Of a stretch of 64,000 nucleotides of DNA, positions 28,783 through 37,147 are shown in pieces. The stretch is taken from contig JAIMBJ010000018.1 in NCBI GenBank assembly GCA_023511455.1, positions 1 through 64,000 of the forward strand. The letters run 5' to 3'. The stretch comes from Bacillota bacterium (GTDB taxonomy: Bacteria > Armatimonadota > HRBIN16). Made by a program: the position numbers and the translations under genes. How positions within the stretch are numbered: position 1 is the first letter of the stretch; each line of letters opens with the position of its first letter. A model generated the notes under the pieces. That model saw nothing but the letters and a program-made list of their open reading frames with translations, was not told where the DNA came from and searched no databases.

Positions 28783-28904
28783 CAGGAAGGTGTCTCTGTC
28801 GTCACTGAAAACACTGTGCGCGGAGGCATCCGTCGTAACTGCGTAACTCCCTAACGCACAAGCCCACGGCTACATTCTATATTTTTGAACACCCCGATTC
28901 GCTA

Positions 28905-28933
28905 TTGCATTCCCACACATCTTGTGGTATTCT
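28905..28933 (+). promoter_or_regulatory. Promoter of the DUF438 gene in an AT-rich leader
   Basis: TTGCAT, a 17-bp spacer and TATTCT. The following 50 nt are strongly AT-rich with short inverted repeats (ATTATT...AATAAT, AGAT...ATCT), possibly a regulator site over the start. The remaining part of the 28783-28993 gap holds nothing recognisable. Confidence 0.6.
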
Positions 28934-28993
28934 ATTATTAGATAAAATAATCTTTATATCTGAATATCTCATTAGATACAGGAGGAAGTTCCC

Positions 28994-30244
28994 ATGAGCG
29001 AGCTCATCAACAACCGCCAGAGGCGAATTGAGACCCTCAAAGGGTTGATCCGGCAGCTTCACCAGGGCACAGACGAGGCCGAGGTGAAGACGAAGATAGA
29101 GCAGCTGCTTCCCGACCTGGATTACAGCGACGTGTTCACTGCCGAGATGCAGCTGATACAGGAGGGCATTCCTCCGCAGAGTATCCAGCAGCTGTGCGAT
29201 GCCCACACGCGCGTGTTGCGGGCGCAACTGGACAGGCAGCAGGCAATCGAGATGCCCCCTGGGCACCCACTGCATACCTTCTTGCAAGAGAATCGCGCAC
29301 TGAGTCAGGTGATAGAGCAGGTGCGCTCCCTGGTGCAGCAGGTGGAAGCGTTGCCCGACGAGCAGGAAAGCACCGATTACGTGCGCGCCATTCAGCAGAA
29401 GCTCAATGACCTGACCGATGTGCACAAGCATTACCTGCGAAAGGAGTATCTGCTGTTCCCCTACTTCGAGAAGAACAACCTGATGGGTCCGCCTGCGGTG
29501 ATGTGGGGGAAGCATGATGAGGCGCGTCAGCTCCTGCGCGAGGCGATTTCCGTGTTGCAAAGCCAGCCTGCCTTCACTGCAGCGCAGGCAAAAGACTGTA
29601 TCCAGCAGGCAGTGCTGCCAGCGATAAACGCCATCGCGGAGATGATTTACAAGGAGGAGAAGATACTGTTCCCCGTTGCTCTTAGCCTGCTAACGGAGCA
29701 GGACTGGTACGAAATCTACCTGCAGAGCGACGAGTATGGCTACTGCCTCATTGCTCCAGAGGGCGAGTGGGTGCCCGAGGGCGGCGTCCAGATGCCGATA
29801 CGGCAACCAGCTGCTTCTGGAGGGCGCATCCGTATGCCAACCGGCAGCTTTACCCTGGAAGAGCTCATCGCGGTGATGGCTACTCTGCCCTTCGACCTCA
29901 CCTTCGTGGACAAGGACGACACGGTGCGCTACTTCAGTCCGGGAAAGGAGCGCATCTTTAGCCGTTCCAAAGCCATCCTCGGACGCAAGGTGCAGTACTG
30001 CCACCCGCCCAAGAGCGTACACATCGTTGATCAGATACTCAGCGACTTCAAGTCGGGCAAGCAAAGCCGTGCGCGATTCTGGATTAACCTGCGCGGCAGG
30101 CTGGTATATATCTGCTACTACGCCGTGCGTAACGAAGAGGGCGAGTACCTGGGCACCCTGGAGGTGACGCAGGAACTCACCGAGGCGCGTTCTCTGGAGG
30201 GCGAGCGCCGCTTGCTGATGTACGACGGCGAGGCTGCGGATTGA
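28994..30244 (+). CDS. DUF438-hemerythrin-PAS protein
   Basis: 416 residues. A DUF438 domain (about 1-75, SELINNRQRRIETLKGLIRQLH) is followed by a hemerythrin-like four-helix bundle (about 90-245). The bundle's metal-ligand histidines and glutamates include GHPLHTFLQEN, DVHKHYLRKEYLLFPYFEK, WGKHDEAR and YKEEKILFPVAL. A PAS_10 domain follows (about 290-400, LPFDLTFVDKDDTVRYFSPGKERIF). This architecture is known in anaerobes and is thought to sense oxygen, nitric oxide or redox state, but no output domain is attached. AGGAGG lies upstream. It is probably a cytosolic sensor or di-iron protein. Confidence 0.92.
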   Translation: MSELINNRQRRIETLKGLIRQLHQGTDEAEVKTKIEQLLPDLDYSDVFTAEMQLIQEGIPPQSIQQLCDAHTRVLRAQLDRQQAIEMPPGHPLHTFLQENRALSQVIEQVRSLVQQVEALPDEQESTDYVRAIQQKLNDLTDVHKHYLRKEYLLFPYFEKNNLMGPPAVMWGKHDEARQLLREAISVLQSQPAFTAAQAKDCIQQAVLPAINAIAEMIYKEEKILFPVALSLLTEQDWYEIYLQSDEYGYCLIAPEGEWVPEGGVQMPIRQPAASGGRIRMPTGSFTLEELIAVMATLPFDLTFVDKDDTVRYFSPGKERIFSRSKAILGRKVQYCHPPKSVHIVDQILSDFKSGKQSRARFWINLRGRLVYICYYAVRNEEGEYLGTLEVTQELTEARSLEGERRLLMYDGEAAD

Positions 30245-30263
30245 CCACTCGTCCGCTTTCCTC

Positions 30264-31316
30264 TTAGAAGCGGTAGTCCCGCGTGTGTGCCTCTTCCAGA
30301 TAGCGCGCCACCAGCGTGGCTGCCGCTTCGACGTCTTTGCGGTGCACCATCTCGTTCACGGTATGCACGTATCGAGTGGGCACGCTGATGGTGATGCTCA
30401 CTGTGCCCGCACGGCTGCGCTGCAGTGCGCCCGCATCGGTGCCTCCACGAGGCAGAATCTCCATCTGGTGCGGGATTTGCTCGCGCTCGGCAATCTCGCG
30501 GAAATGCTCCACCAGCTTCGGATGGCAGATGAGGCTGCCGTCCATAATCTTGATAGCCACCCCTTGCCCCAGTTTGGTCACCGTCTCGGTGTCGGAAGGG
30601 CCGGGGTAATCGTTCGCCAGCGTCACGTCCAGAGCGATGCCGATGTCGGGGTCTATCGCGTAAGCCGCTGTGGTTGCACCGCGCAAGCCCACCTCCTCCT
30701 GCGCCGTGGCGACGGCGTAGATGTCCACCTCCGTACGCTTGTCTTTCAACAGGCGCAGGGCTTCGATCATCACAAACACGCCCACACGGTCGTCCTTCGC
30801 CTTACCGAACAGGGTGTCGCCGCTGGACTCGGTGGTGCGGTCCATCGTTACCATGTCGCCAACCGATACTTTCTCCTTCACCTGCTCGGCGGTCATGCCC
30901 AAATCGACGAAGAAGCTCTCGATTTGCGGGGCTTTGTTCATCTCCTCGGGGGTCAGCATGTGGGCGGGTTTGGTGGAGTAGGCGAGCACGCCCTTCAGCA
31001 CCTCGCCCTTGCGCGTATGCACCAGCACGCGCTGCGCAAACAACTGACGGGCATCAAACCCTCCCAGCGGTTGCAGTCGTACGAAACCTTTATCGTCGAT
31101 GTGCCGTACTATAAATCCAATTTCGTCCATGTGCGCCGCCAGCATCACTTTGCGTGCGCCGTTGCCGCGCTTGACGCCCACCACGTTGCCCATCACGTCT
31201 ACCTCCATACTATCTACCAGCGGCGCCAGCGCGTCTTTAACCACCTCGCGAATCGGGTCCTCTCTACCCGGAACGCCCGGTGTCTCACACAGTCGCTTCA
31301 ACAGGTCGAAATCCAT
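30264..31316 (-). CDS. M42-family aminopeptidase (or endoglucanase-like peptidase)
   Basis: 350 residues from ATG 31316 with GGGAGG upstream; a longer frame to 31556 has no site. Dinuclear metal ligands of M42 are all visible: AAHMDEIG, KAKDDRVG, ATAQEEVGLRGA, ALDVT and the C-terminal VHTVNE. The catalytic Glu is in AQEEVG. The family forms dodecameric tetrahedral cytosolic aminopeptidases (TET-like) that degrade peptides; older annotations call it cellulase M. It is divergent from the HtrA-like gene. Confidence 0.93.
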   Translation of the reverse strand: MDFDLLKRLCETPGVPGREDPIREVVKDALAPLVDSMEVDVMGNVVGVKRGNGARKVMLAAHMDEIGFIVRHIDDKGFVRLQPLGGFDARQLFAQRVLVHTRKGEVLKGVLAYSTKPAHMLTPEEMNKAPQIESFFVDLGMTAEQVKEKVSVGDMVTMDRTTESSGDTLFGKAKDDRVGVFVMIEALRLLKDKRTEVDIYAVATAQEEVGLRGATTAAYAIDPDIGIALDVTLANDYPGPSDTETVTKLGQGVAIKIMDGSLICHPKLVEHFREIAEREQIPHQMEILPRGGTDAGALQRSRAGTVSITISVPTRYVHTVNEMVHRKDVEAAATLVARYLEEAHTRDYRF

Positions 31317-31347
31317 GTCAGCCTCCCACAGTTGTCGTTTGCTCCCC

Positions 31348-31376
31348 TTCACGCTTAGCCCCTTGCGTGGTAGAAT
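31348..31376 (+). promoter_or_regulatory. Promoter of the HtrA-like protease gene
   Basis: TTCACG, a 17-bp spacer ending in TGG and TAGAAT, so a modest -35 with an extended -10. It leaves a leader of about 95 nt. Confidence 0.5.
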
Positions 31377-31479
31377 CCTTTGCAAGCACAGGAAACACGC
31401 GCGGGGTACTGGAAAATAATACTGGGAATACAGCTGAGGTTCAACGAGAGAACCCGGATGCTGGAGCGGGAGGGTATGA

Positions 31480-33531
31480 ATGCCTGCAAACGTCTGTCGT
31501 GTGCCTTTAGTGTTTATACTAATCGCCTGCTTCTGTTGCCTGCAATCGGTTACCACTGCTCAGCGGGTATATCCTGATGCCCTTCGGCGCGACATCGAGC
31601 GCGCCCGGGACAGGGTGTATCCGGCGGTGGTCAACATTCTGGCGGTCACGCGCTACTTCAGCGAGGGACGGGCGCAACGTTCCCCCTCGGGCGGCAGTGG
31701 GGTCATCGTCACGCCGCAGGGACACGTGTTGACCAATTACCACGTGGCGGGCAACTCCACTCGCATTACCTGTTCCCTGACCACTGGCGAAACTCTGGAA
31801 GCCACCGTCGTCGCGCATGACCCATTGACCGACCTGAGTATCCTGAAACTGCGTGCCGACCCCAAACGCCGGTTTCCCCATGCGCCGCTGGGCAATTCGG
31901 ACGCGCTGAAGGTGGGCGAATACGTGCTGGCGATGGGCAATCCGCTGATGCTTTCTTCGTCCGCGACGCTGGGCATCGTCTCTAACACGAGGCGCGTGTT
32001 CACCGACTTCACGCAGACCGAGATCGAGGAGCTGCAGCTGGATGAGGGCGAAAGCACCGGCTTACTGACGCGCTGGATCCAGCACGATGCGCTGATACTG
32101 CCCGGCAACTCGGGCGGGCCGCTGGTGAACCTCAACGGCGAGGTGGTGGGCATTAACGAGCTGGGTGGCAGCGGCATGGGCTTCGCCATCCCGTCTAACC
32201 TGGCGCGGCAGGTTCTGCAACAGGTGCTGAAGACGGGGCGCATCGAGCGTGGTTGGCTGGGTGTAACGGTGCTGCCAGTGGAAAAATTGGGTCGCAAAAC
32301 CGGCGTGCTGGTCTCCTCGGTATTCCCCGACTCGCCCGCGCAGAAGGCGGGCATTCAGCCGGGCGACATCCTTCTGTCCATAGATGGAGTAGCGGTAAAC
32401 GCTCGATTCTTTGAAGAGATACCCCTCTTCCATCAAAAGGTGGCTTCTCTGCCGATGGGAAAGCGGGTTACAATCCGCCTGCTGCGTGAGGGTAAGGAGC
32501 GTACTGTAACCGCTGTGACCGCGCGGTGGGAACGTGCGCGTGGGGAGGAAGAGGAGTTTCGCGAGGCGGGCATTACCGCGCAAAACATTACCCGCGCGAT
32601 GATGGTGGCGCGCAAACTGGCAACGCAGCAGGGTGTACTGGTAACCGGTGTGCGCCCCGGTTACCCGTTCGACAGCGCGCGCCCGAACCTGAAGCGCAAC
32701 GACATCATCACCTCGGTCAACGGTATTGCTACTCCCAACCTGACCGCCCTGCGCAAAGCGATTACAGCGGCGGTGAAAAACGGTGGAGAAGCGATAGTTC
32801 ACTTCCGGCGCGGCGAGGAGCATCTGGTCACCGTAGCCCGCTTAACGACACCACCCCCGGACACCATCGGCGGCGAGCTGGCAAGACCCTGGCTGGGGGT
32901 CAAGACGCAGGTAGTGACCGCGGAGCTGGCAAAAGCGATGGGCGTGACGGAGGCTCGAGGCTTTCGCATTACCGAGGTATACCCGTGGACGGAGGCAGGG
33001 AAGGCAGGGTTGCGTGTGGGCGACATCATTCTCGCCGTGAACGACACCGACCTGGAGGCTTCGCGCCCGCAGGACGCGGACGAACTGCGCAGGGTTATCG
33101 AAGACCTGTCTGTGGGTGAACAGGTACAACTCACCATCCTGCGCGGTGAGAAGACACAAAGGGTATCGGTGACGCTGGAAGAGACACCCGCCTCTGGCGA
33201 GACCGCCCGACGGGTGCGCCAGAAGGAGTTTGAGTTTGTGGTACGCGACATCACGCCGATGGACCGCATGGAAAACCGCTGGAATCGCGACCAGAATGGT
33301 GTGCTGGTTGTCGAATGCACGATGGGTGGCTGGGCGCATCTGGCAGGGCTTCGTGCCGACGACTTGATTTTGAGCATCAACGGTGTGCCCATTGCCGACA
33401 CACGCGCTTTCGAAGAGGTGATGGCGCGAGTAGTGCGGGAGCGTCCGAAGGTGACCCGCATCTTCCTGCGGCGCGATGGACGCACCCATTTCGTTTTCAT
33501 CGAGCCTGACTGGGCAAAGCTGTTGCCGTAG
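31480..33531 (+). CDS. HtrA/DegP-like serine protease with four PDZ domains
   Basis: 683 residues. A signal peptide (about 1-28, ending TTAQ) is followed by a trypsin-like domain with an intact triad: His88 in LTNYHVAG, Asp118 in LTDLSILK and Ser211 in GNSGGPL. Four PDZ-like modules follow, at about 255-345, 365-450, 465-570 and 585-680. Each has the GxxxGDIL/DLI core, for example AGIQPGDILLSIDG and AGLRVGDIILAVN. Typical DegP has two PDZ domains, so four is unusual. It should act in the periplasm in protein quality control. GGGAGGG lies before the ATG; the ATG four bases earlier is out of frame. Confidence 0.92.
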   Translation: MPANVCRVPLVFILIACFCCLQSVTTAQRVYPDALRRDIERARDRVYPAVVNILAVTRYFSEGRAQRSPSGGSGVIVTPQGHVLTNYHVAGNSTRITCSLTTGETLEATVVAHDPLTDLSILKLRADPKRRFPHAPLGNSDALKVGEYVLAMGNPLMLSSSATLGIVSNTRRVFTDFTQTEIEELQLDEGESTGLLTRWIQHDALILPGNSGGPLVNLNGEVVGINELGGSGMGFAIPSNLARQVLQQVLKTGRIERGWLGVTVLPVEKLGRKTGVLVSSVFPDSPAQKAGIQPGDILLSIDGVAVNARFFEEIPLFHQKVASLPMGKRVTIRLLREGKERTVTAVTARWERARGEEEEFREAGITAQNITRAMMVARKLATQQGVLVTGVRPGYPFDSARPNLKRNDIITSVNGIATPNLTALRKAITAAVKNGGEAIVHFRRGEEHLVTVARLTTPPPDTIGGELARPWLGVKTQVVTAELAKAMGVTEARGFRITEVYPWTEAGKAGLRVGDIILAVNDTDLEASRPQDADELRRVIEDLSVGEQVQLTILRGEKTQRVSVTLEETPASGETARRVRQKEFEFVVRDITPMDRMENRWNRDQNGVLVVECTMGGWAHLAGLRADDLILSINGVPIADTRAFEEVMARVVRERPKVTRIFLRRDGRTHFVFIEPDWAKLLP

Positions 33532-33610
33532 TTCGCGGCAAGTCATTTCGACCCTGCCGAGCCGTTCGTAGGTGGGGTTTTCACGATACGATACAAAGGA
33601 GGATATTACC

Positions 33611-34525
33611 ATGGGCAAATGGCTTTTGGCTGTGCTCCTCAGCCTGTGGATGGTCAGCACTGCCACTGCGCAAAACGAGGCGGTTAGCGTGCAGTCTGTG
33701 GTAGAGAAGGTAGCGCCTTCCATTGCCACCGTCAAGGTGGTGCTGAAGACCACCATGAGAATGGGCGGAGAGAGCATGGAGGAGGAGTCCAAAATGAGCC
33801 TGCAGGGCGTGGTCATAACGCCCGACGGGCTCATTATGGTTTCCAACTCGCCCTTCTCGCCAAAACGAATGATGGAGATGCTGGCTGGAGAGGCGATGCC
33901 TGCTGGTATGGACTACAAGATGACCCCGACCTCCATTAAAGTTATCTTCGGTAACGAGGACAGGGAGTACGACGCCTTCCTCGCAGCGACCGACGCCAAG
34001 CTGGACCTCGCTTTCATCAAGGTGGAAGGGCTGGGCGACAGGCAGTTAACTCCGGTGGACTTCGGCAGTGGGGTAGATGCCAGGCTGGGGCAGCAGGTCA
34101 TCACGGTTTCGCGCCTCACCAAAGGTTACGACTACGCGCCCTACTTTGCGCTGGGACAGGTTTGTGGAGAAATCGTCAAGCCGCGCCGCGCCTGGATGTT
34201 GCTGGGTGACATCTCTCAGCTGGGCTTGCCGGTGTTCACCCTGAACGGCGAGCTGGTCGGCGTGTTAACCACCATTGCCCCTGAGGTGAAGGATGAGGGC
34301 GGCGACACGATGGGATTCACCATGGTGATGCGCCTGCTTTCGGGTGGCGGTAGCTCGGGCACGGGCGGCGTCTTTGTCATCCCCGCGCAGCAGGTGAAGC
34401 CTCTGGTAGAGCAGGCAAGCCGGCGTGCGGCGGAGCTGGCGGCAGAGCGGGCAAAGAAAAAAGAGGAAACCCCTAAACCGAACACATCCGCACAGCCTGC
34501 GAAGCCCGGAACAGGCGGAAAGTGA
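33611..34525 (+). CDS. Secreted trypsin-fold pseudoprotease next to the HtrA gene
   Basis: 304 residues from ATG 33611 (AGGAGG 8 nt upstream). The signal peptide ends at about residue 21 (STATAQ). The body follows the HtrA fold: VVEKVAPSIATVKV, GVVITPDGLIM, and KLDLAFIKVEG with Asp132 retained. The histidine position reads SNSPF (Ser80 instead of His). The GNSGGP serine loop reads SQLGLPVF, so nucleophile and oxyanion glycine are lost. A low-complexity Lys/Glu/Pro tail ends the protein. It is therefore predicted inactive and may be a binding or regulatory partner of the four-PDZ protease 80 nt upstream. The fold assignment is from motif alignment. Confidence 0.75.
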   Translation: MGKWLLAVLLSLWMVSTATAQNEAVSVQSVVEKVAPSIATVKVVLKTTMRMGGESMEEESKMSLQGVVITPDGLIMVSNSPFSPKRMMEMLAGEAMPAGMDYKMTPTSIKVIFGNEDREYDAFLAATDAKLDLAFIKVEGLGDRQLTPVDFGSGVDARLGQQVITVSRLTKGYDYAPYFALGQVCGEIVKPRRAWMLLGDISQLGLPVFTLNGELVGVLTTIAPEVKDEGGDTMGFTMVMRLLSGGGSSGTGGVFVIPAQQVKPLVEQASRRAAELAAERAKKKEETPKPNTSAQPAKPGTGGK

Positions 34526-34556
34526 TACGGGAGGGGTGACGTTTCCCTCCCGTATC
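34524..34556. terminator. Hairpin between convergent genes
   Basis: GATACGGGAGGG and CCCTCCCGTATC form a perfect 12-bp stem starting at the stop codon of the pseudoprotease. Neither side has a strong T-run, so its efficiency is uncertain; the position suits a shared terminator of the convergent pair. Confidence 0.6.
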
Positions 34557-34584
34557 CCAAAACGTGGATGTGTGCCGGGCAAAC

Positions 34585-35073
34585 CTACAGGCTGTTCGCT
34601 GTCTTCTTGGTGGAGGTTGCTTTCGCCTGGGTTGCCTTTGGAGCAGGCTTTGCCTTGGCGGCAGGAGCGTTGCCGTTTGACTTCATGTAGGGGCAACCAC
34701 TGCAATCTTTGCTTCCTTCCTTCGAAGCCAGGGTTGCCTTCGTCTCGGGGCAGCTGGAGCAGTCCTTCTTGCCATTGGACGCCGCTACGTTGGCCTTGTC
34801 CTTACCATTGGACGCTGCTACGCTAGCCTTGCCTGCCATGTAAGGACATGCACCCTTGCCTTCTTCCTTCGCAGCAACCGGCTTCACCTGACTCTTATCC
34901 GTCTGCGCTGCGAGGGTTGCCTTCGTGCTGTTCTCCTTCGGGCAACAGGAGCTGCCCGACTTCATCACCGCGGGCTTCACCGACGCCTTCTCCTGCGGGT
35001 TCGCGGACACCCAGAGCACGGTAGCAACTCCCAGTGCCAGTACCGCGACCATCGCCATCAAACGCTTGTGCAT
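34585..35073 (-). CDS. Secreted cysteine-rich low-complexity protein
   Basis: 162 residues from the second of two adjacent ATGs (GGAGG 6 nt before it; the first is 3 nt earlier). A signal peptide (about 1-25, ending VSANPQ) precedes a Lys/Ala/Ser-rich body. The body carries four cysteine motifs: SSCCPKE, ACPYM, CSSCPE and CSGCPYM. The DNA for VAASNGKDKANVAASNGK is a roughly 30-33 bp tandem duplication. Paired cysteines with repeated CPYM suggest metal binding or periplasmic redox chemistry, but no family is recognised. Convergent with the pseudoprotease, divergent from miaB. Confidence 0.65.
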   Translation of the reverse strand: MHKRLMAMVAVLALGVATVLWVSANPQEKASVKPAVMKSGSSCCPKENSTKATLAAQTDKSQVKPVAAKEEGKGACPYMAGKASVAASNGKDKANVAASNGKKDCSSCPETKATLASKEGSKDCSGCPYMKSNGNAPAAKAKPAPKATQAKATSTKKTANSL

Positions 35074-35162
35074 CATTCGCCTCCCTGTGTGGTTGTTGTG
35101 TTGTTAAAGCTGTGAGACCTTGATATTATTATACACTCTAAATATCCTTTGCGGTTCCCCTG

Positions 35163-35171
35163 TGCTATAAT
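35163..35171 (+). promoter_or_regulatory. Extended -10 promoter of miaB
   Basis: TGCTATAAT, a perfect TGn plus consensus -10, about 30 nt before the miaB ATG. No -35 consensus is needed for this class and none is clear. A back-to-back TATAAT on the minus strand (35133-35128) probably serves the cysteine-rich gene. Confidence 0.65.
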
Positions 35172-35208
35172 ATTTTTGCCAGAGAAAGAAAAAAAGAGGT
35201 TGAAAGCG

Positions 35209-36567
35209 ATGTCGCAGGTGCTGGAAAAGACCAGGCCGGGCTACAAGATATACACCTGGGGATGCCAGATGAACGAGGAGGACTCCGAGCAGATGGGGCT
35301 GTATCTGGAGAGGCTCGGATACCGCCCCGTGCAGGACGAAGAGGAGGCGGAGGTCATTTTGCTCAACACCTGCTCGGTGCGCCGCAAGCCGGAGGACAAA
35401 GTGTTCAGCCTGCTGGGCGAACTGCGCAAATGGAAGGAGCGTCATCCTGACGGCATCCTTGGCGTGTGCGGGTGCATGGTGCAGGTGCGCGCGGACGAGC
35501 TGAAACGCGAGGCGCCGCATGTGGACTTTATCGTCGGCACCGCGAACATCGCCAGAATCCCCGAACTGGTGCAGGAGGTACGTCGCTCCCGGAAGCTGAT
35601 GACGGCGCTGGAACTGCCCCCTCGCAAAGGGGCGATTGTTACCGACATCCCGCAGCGTATCACGCAGCGCAAGCCGAAACTGCGCGCCTTTGTACCCATC
35701 ATGTACGGTTGCGATAAGTTCTGTACCTTCTGCGTGGTTCCGCTCACGCGCGGGCGCGAGCGCAGCCGTCCTACCGAGGACATTCTGGCGGAAATCCGCT
35801 ACCTTGCCGAACACGGTACCAAAGAGGTGACCCTGCTGGGGCAGACGGTCAACTCCTACGGCAAGAACCTGCTGGAGGGGAAGGTGCCCTTCGCGAAGTT
35901 GCTGCGCCTGATTAATGATATTCCCGGTATCGAGCGCATCCGCTTCACCTCGCCCTACCCGCGCGACTTCACTGATGAATTGATAGAGACCATGGCGGAG
36001 CTTCCCAAAGTGTGCCAGCATGTGCATCTGCCCCTGCAGGTAGCGGATAACGACCTGTTGCGCGAGATGAAGCGCGGGTACACGGTGGAACAATACGAAG
36101 CCATCGTGCACAAGCTACGCGCCGCCGTGCCCGACATCGCCATCACCACCGACCTGATGATTGGTTTCCCGGGTGAGACCGAAGAGCAGTTCCAGCACAC
36201 GATCGAGTTTGTAGAGCGCATCCGTTTCGACTCCGCCTTCATGTTCGCCTATAGCCCGCGACCAGGCACCAAAGCCGCCGAGCGAGAAGACCAGATCCCC
36301 CGCGCGGTGAAGATGGAGCGCCTGCAGCGGCTGATTGAACTGCAAAACCGCATCACCTGCGAGATAAACCGCTCGCAGGAGGGCAATGTGTATGAAGTGC
36401 TGGTGGAAGGCCCCAGCCCCAAAGACCCATCGAAGCTCACCGGCTTGACCCGCCAGAACAAGACGATGAACTTCGAAGGCAATCGCGACCTCATCGGTCA
36501 AACCGTGCGCGTGCGAGCAGTGGAGGGGCACCTCTGGGGGTTCCTTGGGGAACTGGTGGAGCGATAG
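35209..36567 (+). CDS. miaB: tRNA-2-methylthio-N6-dimethylallyladenosine synthase
   Basis: 452 residues from ATG 35209 (AGAGG upstream). The UPF0004 domain carries cysteines in WGCQMNEED (Cys19), NTCSVR and GVCGCM, binding the auxiliary 4Fe-4S cluster. The radical SAM triad is CDKFCTFC (about 167, 171, 174). A C-terminal TRAM domain ends in LIGQTVRVRAVEGHLWGFL. The enzyme methylthiolates i6A37 in tRNAs that read UNN codons. The NEED and SVRRKPEDKVF motifs favour MiaB over MtaB or RimO. Confidence 0.95.
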   Translation: MSQVLEKTRPGYKIYTWGCQMNEEDSEQMGLYLERLGYRPVQDEEEAEVILLNTCSVRRKPEDKVFSLLGELRKWKERHPDGILGVCGCMVQVRADELKREAPHVDFIVGTANIARIPELVQEVRRSRKLMTALELPPRKGAIVTDIPQRITQRKPKLRAFVPIMYGCDKFCTFCVVPLTRGRERSRPTEDILAEIRYLAEHGTKEVTLLGQTVNSYGKNLLEGKVPFAKLLRLINDIPGIERIRFTSPYPRDFTDELIETMAELPKVCQHVHLPLQVADNDLLREMKRGYTVEQYEAIVHKLRAAVPDIAITTDLMIGFPGETEEQFQHTIEFVERIRFDSAFMFAYSPRPGTKAAEREDQIPRAVKMERLQRLIELQNRITCEINRSQEGNVYEVLVEGPSPKDPSKLTGLTRQNKTMNFEGNRDLIGQTVRVRAVEGHLWGFLGELVER

Positions 36568-36576
36568 CCGTCCCAA

Positions 36577-36585
36577 TGGTATAAT
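36577..36585 (+). promoter_or_regulatory. Extended -10 promoter TGGTATAAT
   Basis: A perfect TGn-TATAAT directly after miaB, likely driving the small gene, the toxin-antitoxin pair and perhaps rhaD. Confidence 0.65.
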
Positions 36586-36627
36586 ACAACCGGGCATCAT
36601 TCGGACAATCCAGAGAGACAGCACCCA

Positions 36628-36817
36628 ATGGCAGACCAATCTTTATGACATCGACGCGCTCATTCAGGCTCTGCAAGACAACCCGGAAGCACGGCAACGC
36701 TTGCTGGCGGCAGCGGTGGAGGATAGTGCACGGGAGCTGGATGTGGCTATCGCGCTGGACGGAGGGCTAATGGGCTGGGAGGCTGCGTTCCAGAAGCGGC
36801 TGAATATGACGTCGTAA
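36628..36817 (+). pseudogene. Small frame-disrupted gene before the toxin-antitoxin pair
   Basis: The readable segment YDIDALIQALQDNPEARQRLLAAAVEDSARELDV...MGWEAAFQKRLNMTS has the look of a real short protein, similar in style to the N-terminus of the coiled-coil protein at 43668 (IEILRSDPDLRRRV). No good start lies in that frame after the promoter. The ATG at 36628 begins MADQS but runs into TGA after six codons; removing one T from the TTT at 36642-36644 joins the two. Either the gene is frameshifted, uses a TTG at 36545 inside miaB, or the sequence has an error. Confidence 0.4.
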
Positions 36818-36883
36818 GCCGCGAGCATATCCAGCGGGACGTTATTTCACCGAAAGTGAAGGATGTTTCTGGTGGTGAGTCAC

Positions 36884-37147
36884 ATGATACAGGTCAAACA
36901 AGGTTCCGCCGCTGAGATCATCTCGTTTCTGGAAGAGCGGAAGGACCTCCACAATCAAACCCTGATACTTATCGTGCCCGAGGCAACGCAGGCAGAAAGC
37001 GCTGCTCTTGACACAGGGCAAGAGAAAGAAGTTTGCTCACTCGACCAAATCGTCTGGGACAATGGTGTGCCCACACTACCCAAGCGTGGTCTAAAAGAAC
37101 CTGTCTCTCCGGACCTCATCAAAAGACTGATAGAAGAAGATGATTGA
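36884..37147 (+). CDS. Antitoxin of a VapBC-like pair
   Basis: 87 residues, start MIQVKQGSAAEIISFLEERKDLHNQTLILIVPEA; an earlier in-frame ATG at 36863 has no spacing for its ribosome site. A short beta-strand N-terminus and a long acidic linker (ALDTGQEKEVCSLDQ) precede a C-terminal toxin-binding tail with SPDLIKRLIEEDD. It overlaps the PIN gene by 8 bp. The fold is not a clear ribbon-helix-helix or AbrB match, so the assignment rests mainly on the overlap with the PIN toxin. Confidence 0.65.
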   Translation: MIQVKQGSAAEIISFLEERKDLHNQTLILIVPEATQAESAALDTGQEKEVCSLDQIVWDNGVPTLPKRGLKEPVSPDLIKRLIEEDD

